Origin: Schistosoma haematobium
Lineage: Eukaryota > Platyhelminthes > Trematoda > Strigeidida > Schistosomatidae
NCBI RefSeq assembly: GCF_000699445.3
Contig: NC_067195.1
Location: 11,522,287 to 11,586,286, forward strand
Reading direction: 5' to 3'
Length of the DNA: 64,000 bases
Below, in pieces: positions 56,905 through 64,000 of the stretch. The position numbers and the translations under genes are program-made. A model generated the notes under the pieces. It did not search any database and was not told where the DNA came from. It saw only the letters and a list, made by a program, of their open reading frames with translations. Every line of letters begins with the position of its first letter. The first letter of the stretch is position 1.

Positions 56905-58265
56905 TTAATAATCCCTGTTCTTTACACCTTTTTTATGATCAAGGTAGTCCACAGGTGGAATGCTCGGCTCTAACTTGCCTTTGTGCTTGATTCTGGCGTC
57001 GTGTGGCCTGCCCGGGTGCATATGGATTCCAGTTGACAACCGACGTCTGTTGGCACGAAATACTTCGAGAGTTGAAGCCGCCATATGGGAGAATGGGGAA
57101 GTTATCTTCACTAGATGGTGTCTAGAATCTCCGTCGTTCTTGGCTAGTCTCATCACTCGTTGAGTCAGGATGTTTTAGAGCTTTAAGTATTATTTGATGA
57201 ATTTCCATTCCCTAATATCAGAGTTTGTGTGACCAGGGTCCGTGTTTTCCGGTATTTCTTTCGCCGAAAATCTCACGAGATTCCTAAGGGATGTTCTGGA
57301 TGAGATTGCGCACAGAATACGGTATGTCAGGCAATATTTTTACATCCCCATCTGATAGGATATCCTCTACGTCAGTAGCGTTAGTGAGTGTTACACGAAG
57401 TAGCCTCGGGTGATTTTGATGCTTGGAGTCCTTTCCCTGAGTGAGCTGTGACCTTCATAGGCTCTATTCTGGGAAGTTGAAGCTTCCTATTTAACTCTCC
57501 CCAGAGTATCCTGACATGTTTAACCTGCAAACTAAGGCGAAGCTCAGGGATGTCTTTAAGGTTCATGATTACGAGAGGATAATCGCGAACCGTTATTGTT
57601 TTCTCGGGTGCGTAAAGGTTTAGGACTTTGTTGTTTGGAGTTGGAAGCGCGTTTCCGATTCATATGCTGTTTGCTGACCGGTTGGACATTCTTGGGGGTA
57701 GAGTGTGCGGCCAAATCATCAGCTGGTTTCATCACAATACTTGGGAAGTTCAGCTTCTTAGACGGTGATGCCCAATCCTTTTTAAACTTTGTTAACGCGA
57801 GTGCAATCGCCTACAGAGCTTTTGGAGAACACCGTTGTATTCAGAGATCCTGTGCTGGGAGACCCAGGTGTGCCAAGGGAGTCTGGTACCATCGACATTG
57901 TAATGGTGTTTAGTTTCAGCATGTCCTCACTAGTGACATTACATACTTTATTGGTAGTAGCGCTGTCGAGATCCCTCTTCTCGCTTTCACTGCGCATCTT
58001 TTTTTGTTTATCCGTTTTGGGATTGCCTTTTTTCAGGTTTGCTGACACCAGATCTGTCAAGAGAATGATGATGATGCTTAGCAAAATCTCAGCATTCGTG
58101 TTGCACGTGACACATATCCCCGTGATTCGACTTATTAAGTCTTTTGTAAGCATTTGGTGTAAGGTCTGTGCATGGAACCAACCTTTGCAATTGTCAAACT
58201 GCATGCCAGATGTAACGACAAAACGGCAACGGGTCGCTTGCATGAATTCTTGATGACTACAGTGA
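56905..58265 (-). pseudogene. CR1-like ORF1
   Basis: Frame 58327-57782 contains a PHD/zinc-finger-like stretch (DNCKGWFHAQTLHQMLTKDL, then ISRITGICVTC), as in many CR1 ORF1 proteins, some of whose Cys/His are changed here. Low-complexity Ser/Thr-rich text follows. Pieces at 57566-57381 (ELRLSLQVKHVRILWGELNR) and 57156-56905 (HMAASTLEVFRANRRRLSTG) are its later parts in shifted frames. ORF1 proteins bind the element RNA. No continuous product is possible. Confidence 0.6.
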
Positions 58266-58330
58266 CGTAAATTTTTACAGTAATAGTGATAATTTATTTT
58301 CAAATAACAGTTTGTTACATGAGGCATGCC

Positions 58331-58564
58331 ATTTTACAGGCAAGATCAAATTGTTACAAATGATACAAAATCCACTGTAGAAAATTACTCAGCAGGGTTG
58401 ATAATTTATAAGATATGAATGAAGATGGTTTTAGTCAGTATAACAGTTGGCGCGCTTCATGAAAGTTGCGTTGCGAATGTGCAACTGATGCTCAAGGATA
58501 GATCCATTGAAGGTGGGAGCTTCTAGAAATCGCAGCCTTATGTCCCTTTGGAATATCTAAGGCT
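58331..58564. other. non-coding DNA
   Basis: No feature assigned; it separates the CR1-like 5' end from the DUF4806-type gene. Confidence 0.4.
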
Positions 58565-59274
58565 CTAAGGATGGTGCAGGATGAAGTCACTCGTTCCATA
58601 TCTCAAGGAGGCTGAAAGAGTGAAAGAGTGACTATCGTCCTTTAATAGATATAGGTTACTTCGTATGCGGCCGTAAAACTTGCATTTCTGAAGTGCTCGT
58701 TTTGAAGAGGTGCCAAGTAACGTGAATTTACTGGCAACCTCAGGTGTCAAGAGATGCGACAGAACAAACAGCATCGATGTGTTTTGGATCGTCACTTGAT
58801 AACCTAGCAACCATTGCCATCTGTAATAGTAACAAATTATTAAATTCATGTTAATGACTTACAAATCTTTTCCTGGTTTCTTTCTGCCGCAAACCAGTGT
58901 CCAGCATCTGCAGTTCCTCTTCAGATGACAAAGGGAACTGCTGACTCACTGTTTTGTGGCAATGTGTTCTCATCCGTAGAAGTGTTTCTATGGTGAGATT
59001 CCAGTATTTGCATTGAAAGTAAAACATCTTTCGCCGACTGCAGAGAATCTATAGTAAATCATAGTTTCTATGTTTGTTACTAACCGAATTTGTCAATGAC
59101 TTTGCATTTCAGAACTGCCCAATTTTCATCTGGTTAGTCGCACCTTTGTAGGTGGACATCGACAAGCCTTGTTGGATGAAGGCACAGTTCTTTGCTAACA
59201 ATCCACTTCTTGGCTGCTACCATGAGTTGTTTCTTGATAGGGACGTCAACAATGACGTATTGCTTGTTAGCGTG
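58565..59274 (-). pseudogene. DUF4806-type gene, three exons with mini-introns
   Basis: Exon 1 (59274-59085) follows a TTTTTAG acceptor and reads KQYVIVDVPIKKQLMVAAKK, then WIVSKELCLHP and PDENWAVLKCKVIDKF, with one TAA (59136-59134). A 36-nt GT-AG intron (59084-59049) joins it in frame to exon 2 (DSLQSAKDVLLSMQILESHH), which later shifts frame before SSEEELQMLDTGLRQKETRK and ends at a GTAAGT donor (58862). A 42-nt intron leads to exon 3 (58820-58565) with LFVLSHLLTPEVASKFTLLG and SSKRALQKCKFYGRI, which resembles the DUF4806 core. The exon 2 to 3 frame does not match, so further lesions exist. Function unknown; such genes are often transposon-linked in invertebrates (general knowledge). Confidence 0.65.
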
Positions 59275-59316
59275 CTAAAAATAACATAAGACGTAATTAA
59301 ATGGTATATCATGCAT

Positions 59317-61041
59317 TTACAGTAAAGTATGCAACAATGGGATTAGAACTAGATAATTCCTACAATTTATGGCCATACATTTACAATCAGTGTCCTTAAC
59401 CGATACCCATGTGTGTTCATGGCTAACTACGGAGCACATAAAGATTCCCGCATCACTAGATGGGAAAGGATCTTCGAAGTAATTGCGTGGGTCAGTGAAA
59501 GACCTAAATTTCAGTAGCTCATCCACCTTTATATCAGTGACTAAACCAGGCTGTCTGTTTACTACTACTACATTATCAGGTCTAAATGAAGTTATTTTGC
59601 TATTCTTAAACATAATTACTTGTTTATTGGAGAAATCATTAGCGCCTATTGGGGTAATATTTGTTAAACCACTAATTTGAAGCCTATCGCTGAAGGACAT
59701 TCTCTCAGCATAAAGCTGTGCTGCTTGCTTAGCTACTGCAAACCCACTACGCACAGAATCCTTAATTTGTCTCATATAAGGCTCGAATGGAAAGGCTGAA
59801 AAGCCATCTAAAGGTATGTGTGCACGAACGTCCTCAGGGAGGTGCTATAAGCAATGCACATTTTAAACTAAGTTTTCAGACCCATAACACCATTCGTATT
59901 CTTTCAGGAAGTTTAGTAATTCTATTCTGGCGGTTTCTAAAACAGTATTATGTAATTTCGGATGTGCAAGCAGATATATGGATAACGCTAAACGCCGGAA
60001 ATTAAGATAAAAAGGCTGTGGCAATGTTTTTTCAAGAATCACCGGGCCTAAATACAGAAGGAACAACCTACATTCAGTAGCTTTCCAGGCCGATACGAAG
60101 TCTAGTGTACGGCATTCACGCGGAACTTCTGAAGGAGTACTTGCCACGCAACCTGATATCAAATTATTTATGTCTCTAATTGCACGTGAGTTAAAGTTCC
60201 GCAGTCTTCTGTGTGCTAAATCTATCCATAAATTAGCTAATTTTTTTGTGATACCAAGGTACACCATGTGCATAGGATCGAAAGGAAAAGTTATAATCAT
60301 ATTAATAGAAAGCGTTTCCATAATATAATGTCCTTGATGGTGAATAGATTGGGTCTGACGACGGAAGGTGTCGTCTGTTCTTAAAGTATATACCCCATTT
60401 GAAAAGGTCGTCATCCCCTCCAGCCGTCTCCCAAGTACAGTACACTTATCGCAAGCTGCCTTACCGTTATGATTTACCGTGTGCCTAACAGAGGAAGGAG
60501 CAGGTGCGTCACATATAACAGCCGCCAACCTAAGACCTATGTATTTATTAAACTTAACACTAAAAAGACCCATGTCAGTCATTTCTTTTATTTCAGAAAT
60601 TGTGTCCGCAGAAAATTCGTTGAATTCTGCCGGTTTACTATTCCCTCCGTAGATCCCTATCATGAACACGTCACTAAACCTAGGGGCAATGATCCGTCCT
60701 AGTATAGGCCATAACTGTTGATTGGACCTTCTAGACATAGAAAGTCCATCTATATTGATATATAAATTTAAAGAGTCAAAATCAATAGTACACAACCAAA
60801 GCTCAACGTATCTTAGCAGATTGGTTTTCAATCCTAGATGGTAGTAAACCCCACTGCCGATTAACTTTGGTTGAACACTTGGATAAGTCTTCAGAACACC
60901 TCTGATGCTTTTCGGTATGTCCGGCATAAGAAATCGTAGACCATACAAAACCCGATCAGCATCTCCTATGCTCAGAGATGTATTTGACATTATATACATT
61001 ATAAAGTCGTTCATCAGTTTGTAGTGACTCACATTTACCAC
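59317..61041 (-). pseudogene. CACTA/EnSpm-like DNA transposase, two nonsense codons
   Basis: One reading frame of 574 codons. Conserved blocks of an invertebrate transposase family related to plant Tnp2-type: NLYINIDGLSMSRRSNQQLW (Asp98, likely catalytic), AAVICDAPAPSSVRHT (Asp178), a CxxC in AACDKCTVLG, FPFDPMHMVYLGITKKLANL, then after the stops LPEDVRAHIPLDGFSAFPFE, and the end CMAINCRNYLVLIPLLHTLL. Two in-frame stops, TAA (59865-59863) and TAG (59847-59845), fall in a conserved stretch where relatives read VYNVHSLIHL. The first ATG may be internal; an upstream exon is possible (61825-61637). SmTRC1 of S. mansoni is the comparable known element; the assignment to CACTA is by recollection of that family. 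Confidence 0.75.
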
Positions 61042-61636
61042 GAGAACACGACTGGTTTAATAAAGACAATTATTATTATAACCAACTGTACCAGTACTTG
61101 TTTTAATGTGCTTTTGTTTGACTGTGCTAATGACAGCTATTTTGTGCTTCCATTCTTATTCTTACACTTTGATTGTAACTTCGCGCGAATTCGGTTACGT
61201 TCTGTAACCAAGCTTGTATCCTGGCACGATCTCGGTATCCTTTCGATACCACGAGATCACCAGCGAATATATCTCGATTTGGTCCATTAACTGTCTTCTG
61301 ATGTTTGGCTTCTCAGGGATTTTATGGATTTATTTGGTTACGTTCAATCTACGCCTTCTGATTTACTTGGCACGTGTTTCGGTAGCGGTGTTCATAGTCA
61401 ATTTCGACTCGACGCCACGCTACAAGTTCTTTGCGATTTACGAACTTCTGAGAGCACAAGTTTACTTCAGTACATCCTATCAGAAATATATTCACGTATG
61501 AATTTAATGTACATACCACTATTATCTGAAAGCCTTTGATTGATGTTGCTAGTGGATGGTGTAACAGTTGAAGTACTGTCATTACAACTGATTTCTCTCT
61601 TTACTTCTATCAATTTAATGAACAACACTGTTGAAC
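61042..61636. other. non-coding DNA upstream of transposase, with hairpin
   Basis: Between the transposase frame and its possible first exon. It contains a strong hairpin at 61228-61258: GATCTCGGTATC pairs with GATACCACGAGATC around a CTTTC loop, with a two-base bulge. No coding feature recognised. Confidence 0.5.
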
Positions 61637-61825
61637 TCAGTTACCTTTTATGGTGCTTTCATTAACAAACTCACTGAACGAAAGAAAGTCATATTTTCTC
61701 ATGAAAGCGGCTCGCATTTTATTCCACCTCCTGTTATAAGTGGTTCTATGACAACCAAGGGAACGTGACAAGTTCCCAGTGGCCCGACGTCTACGAACAT
61801 TCTCAATGACTTCAACAAAACCCAT
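61637..61825 (-). CDS. possible first exon of transposase
   Basis: A 62-codon frame, basic (ENVRRRRATGNLSRSLGCHR and TTYNRRWNKMRAAF), ending at AAAG/GTAACT, a usable donor. Its content resembles the basic N-terminus of related transposases. A GTGAG acceptor near 61032 could join it to the main frame. The splice is not proven, and the frame may be chance. Confidence 0.35.
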   Translation of the reverse strand: MGFVEVIENVRRRRATGNLSRSLGCHRTTYNRRWNKMRAAFMRKYDFLSFSEFVNESTIKGN

Positions 61826-62119
61826 ATTATTGACCTAACAAAATAATCAGTCACAATGAACATGAAAATCTGAGAGCACGTCACTCACCTGCATCACGTA
61901 AGCCTTTTGTGATGGCTCTTAAGCATGTCGGAACACTTTAGCTGAACAAAAAACGAAGTCAGTGTATTTGCGTCCAAACCGAATGCCTGGTTCTGCATTT
62001 TGTAACTTTCTTTTATGACAATAGTTTTGTTTTTTTAATAAGCGGTGCCTTAATTTGTCTAAGTTTACGAAAACTTAAGTTGTGTATGCGGTTCATTCAA
62101 ACACTTTACGTAACGTCTA
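61826..62119. other. non-coding DNA between divergent genes
   Basis: Between the minus-strand transposase module and the plus-strand DUF4806-like frame; may contain promoters for both. Nothing specific seen. Confidence 0.35.
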
Positions 62120-62122
62120 ATT

Positions 62123-62275
62123 GTCGACAAATTTCCCCCAAATACACGACGTAGGGGGAAAAAGCGACATTTCCCCTAAATAACCGACGTAAAGGCGAAA
62201 AAGCGACATTTCTCCTTTATTTACGCTTTCGTCCGCTTTATTTCCCCTTTATTCACCCTTATTTCCCCTTTATTG
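62123..62275. repeat. short tandem repeats with C4/G4 runs
   Basis: Two adjacent units of about 38 bp (62146-62183 and 62184-62221) share GACGTA, GAAAAAGCGACATTT and CCC runs, with a partial third at 62123-62145. Next come repeated TTTATTTCCCCTTTATT words (62240-62275). They may be subterminal repeats of the transposon module. Confidence 0.65.
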
Positions 62276-62407
62276 GTTGCTTGGGAAGAGGCAGATATGC
62301 CTGTCGTCCTTTCTTATACCTGACGTATCATCACCACCAATTCCATCTACATCAACGGAAGTGAATAAACCGCAAGTTGCGTTTACTGTATTCCTGATAA
62401 CAAAAGT

Positions 62408-63009
62408 TTGTCCTCTGATACAAGTAAAATTTTAAGAGTGGTTCTCGAGAACCATTCAGTGACCACTTTGATCAAAGCAGTCACTGAACTGTCTAGCAAG
62501 ATGGACAAAGTGATCGCATCAAATGAACGCTTATCTTTGGCTGTTTTTGACAGGCGTACGGACGAAATGGAGCCCGATGCTTTCACTTTTCCAGTAAGAA
62601 CGCGTGAGAAGTTGCGTTCTTTAGAAGCTGCTTTAGACAACCAAAATTTCCGGAATCATTTCGCAAGTTGTAACAGGTGTTTGAACAAATTTTAGGTAGC
62701 AAGATTATGCAACCTAACCAGCTAAAGCTTGTCTTCAATACTTTCTTTCGCCGGAACAGGCGAACACTTACACCTTGCATGGAACCAGAAGCAAATTCGG
62801 TATTAGTAAATACAAATTTTACTCGACGGTTCAAAGTAAGTAAACATGAATGTATTAACATATTTGTAGGTGCTCTGTGTTCGCGTTTTCGAAGTGCGAC
62901 CTGTACGGAAAGGAGATCATGCACGCCATTAGTACAGCAAGCCAGGCTTTCTTGCATGACGCTAGAGATAAAGTACATAAACGTGGATGATGATCCAAAG
63001 AAAGGGTGA
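62408..63009 (+). pseudogene. DUF4806-like gene, plus strand
   Basis: Frame 62408-62695 has a helical N-terminus (TTLIKAVTELSSKMDKVIAS) followed by AFTFPVRTREKLRSLEAALD and NQNFRNHF, matching the FPLxxxEELxxLExxL start of DUF4806. The frame is lost at the end of this motif. Frame 62677-63009 continues with LGSKIMQPNQLKLVFNTFFR, then diverges. Divergent from the transposase; a different copy from the gene at 58565-59274. No function assigned. Confidence 0.55.
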
Positions 63010-63539
63010 GCTAAAACAACTTTACATGTTTGTTATAATACATATTGCACTTTTAATATTACTTCGTTATCTATATTTAAACTGATACAACTTTTCTTGT
63101 CCATCTTCCTTTCAGCTGGCTTCTCAGGTTTTATCAGATGTAGCTGTAAGTTCTTTGTTCGCATTATTAACAGCATTGTCATACTGTTTGTACGTCATCG
63201 ACGTTTCACATATCTTTACATTTGATTATACACTAAAAAGAATTTTTTATCTTTTAGAACATTGTGAATGATAGTTCGACATCTACGTAACTTGTTGGCG
63301 TTACAAAACAATGAAAAACCTCATTAAAGGAATGATTTGTAATTTCTTTAACTGTAATAAACAATTTTATATGTCGCAAATCAGTCTTTTAATAACAGCG
63401 ATAAATCCGTTAACGTTAAGTTTCATTGGCAATGCACAATTGACGAAAAATAATAAAACATCCAAGTAAGAAATGTACGTATGCATTCTCTCTAGGTTTT
63501 CCGTGATGTCTAAAGAATTTTGTGGAAGTTTTGCGTCAA
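63010..63539. other. non-coding DNA
   Basis: AT-rich, no feature assigned. Confidence 0.45.
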
Positions 63540-63542
63540 AAT

Positions 63543-63685
63543 AGTTTTGTAGGAAAACCCTGAAGTTTGAGGATTTCCCCAGGTCTGGGGAGATTTTGGG
63601 GTTTTTGTGCCATTCCCCCAAAATTTACTATAGTGGCTTCCCCAAAATGGGTCAAATTTTCCCCAAAATTGGGAGCTTGGGGAGT
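63543..63685. repeat. G4/C4-run inverted repeats
   Basis: Alternating TTCCCC/GGGGAA-type words: CCCCAGGTCTGGGGAG is palindromic, and ATTTTGGGG (63592) faces CCCCCAAAAT (63615) as an inverted repeat, followed by further CCCCAAAAT and AATTGGG. Similar C4 words occur at 62123-62275 on the other side of the DUF4806-like frame. Confidence 0.6.
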
Positions 63686-64000
63686 ACCCAATATTCATGA
63701 AGGGATGTTTAAGGTATGACTACTCAGTCTAATTTTCTTTTATTAAGGTATTTGTTATGCAAGAGCATTTTAATAGGTTAAAGAAAATAAATGTAAACAA
63801 AGTATGAGTGGACATACAGCTGAAAAATGGAGGCGATTCAGGAAGGAAATGAGAGTATGGGGTTATGTGTGGTTACAAAATATAGTGCTAAAAACAGTAT
63901 TGTGATATACAATTGGCTATCTTCCTTTTTTTATCGAAGCTATTGGAGCCCTTTTCATTCTTTTTTGTATTATTATTTTTTTTTTAGGTATCATTGGGTC
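63686..64000. other. non-coding DNA to window end
   Basis: No feature recognised. Confidence 0.45.

Larger units (their letters stand above)
54418..58330 (-). mobile_element. CR1-like non-LTR retrotransposon, 5' half, with internal insert
   Basis: A minus-strand element in the order ORF1 (58265-56905), ORF2 endonuclease (56815 down to 54690, split by the insert at 55150-56390) and RT start (54680-54418). It is cut at 54418 by the family B element. The overall order and motifs fit CR1/Jockey-type elements such as schistosome SR1 or Perere (family name by general knowledge). Confidence 0.75.

Noticed and set aside
57596..58253. Plus-strand frames of 105 and 154 codons
   Set aside because: Shadows of the minus-strand CR1-like ORF1.
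59842..59868. A 24-nt GT-AG intron removing both transposase stops
   Set aside because: It would delete a conserved block and is shorter than any intron seen here (36-46 nt); nonsense mutation is more likely.
1..64000. CRISPR arrays, bacterial operons, ribosome binding sites
   Set aside because: Nothing of the kind; splice signals, SINEs and retroelements show eukaryotic DNA.

Overview
The window looks like trematode nuclear DNA, most likely a Schistosoma blood fluke. The reasons are inference from several agreeing signs: AT-rich non-coding DNA; GT-AG mini-introns of about 35-46 nt in two transposon genes; tRNA-derived SINEs that carry a hammerhead ribozyme (the Sm-alpha type of schistosomes); and the mix of RTE-like, CR1-like, BEL/Pao and CsRn1/Boudicca-like gypsy elements. 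I see no prokaryotic gene organisation, rRNA, intact tRNA or CRISPR.

Left part (1-22.6 kb): mostly non-coding DNA with scattered mobile elements. It holds a four-exon Mutator-like (MULE) transposase fragment (2.46-3.65 kb, minus) and hammerhead SINEs at 4.4, 13.8 and 20.7 kb. Two families of non-LTR retrotransposon occur: family B at 7.5-10.0 kb, family A at 15.5-19.2 kb (minus). A second family A 3' end lies inverted at 21.9-22.6 kb; the two copies share an exactly matching tract of about 0.7 kb, including the same nonsense codon.

Middle (22.6-32.4 kb): the only clear host gene, an intact 411-residue GT31 beta-1,3-glycosyltransferase (23095-24330, minus). It is followed by tRNA-like repeats, unassigned DNA and a decayed gypsy-type integrase.

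Right part (32.4-58.3 kb): a nested pile of retroelements. A minus-strand CR1-like reverse transcriptase is split by a tandem BEL/Pao insertion of 12.8 kb built as LTR-internal-LTR-internal-LTR, with a CTTTC target duplication outside the outer LTRs. Next come a gypsy/CsRn1-like element with asymmetric LTRs, a 5'-truncated family B element, and a second CR1-like element (minus) whose endonuclease is split by the 3' end of another CR1-like copy.

Far right (58.5-63.0 kb): a DNA-transposon module. A CACTA/EnSpm-like transposase frame (574 codons, two nonsense codons, minus) is followed 43 nt later on the same strand by the first exon of a DUF4806-type gene with mini-introns. A second DUF4806-like frame lies divergently on the plus strand, and short C/G-run repeats flank it.

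Almost everything coding here is transposon-derived and broken. Single-base indels may be real decay or assembly error; the sequence alone cannot tell. Apart from the glycosyltransferase I see no cellular pathway encoded.
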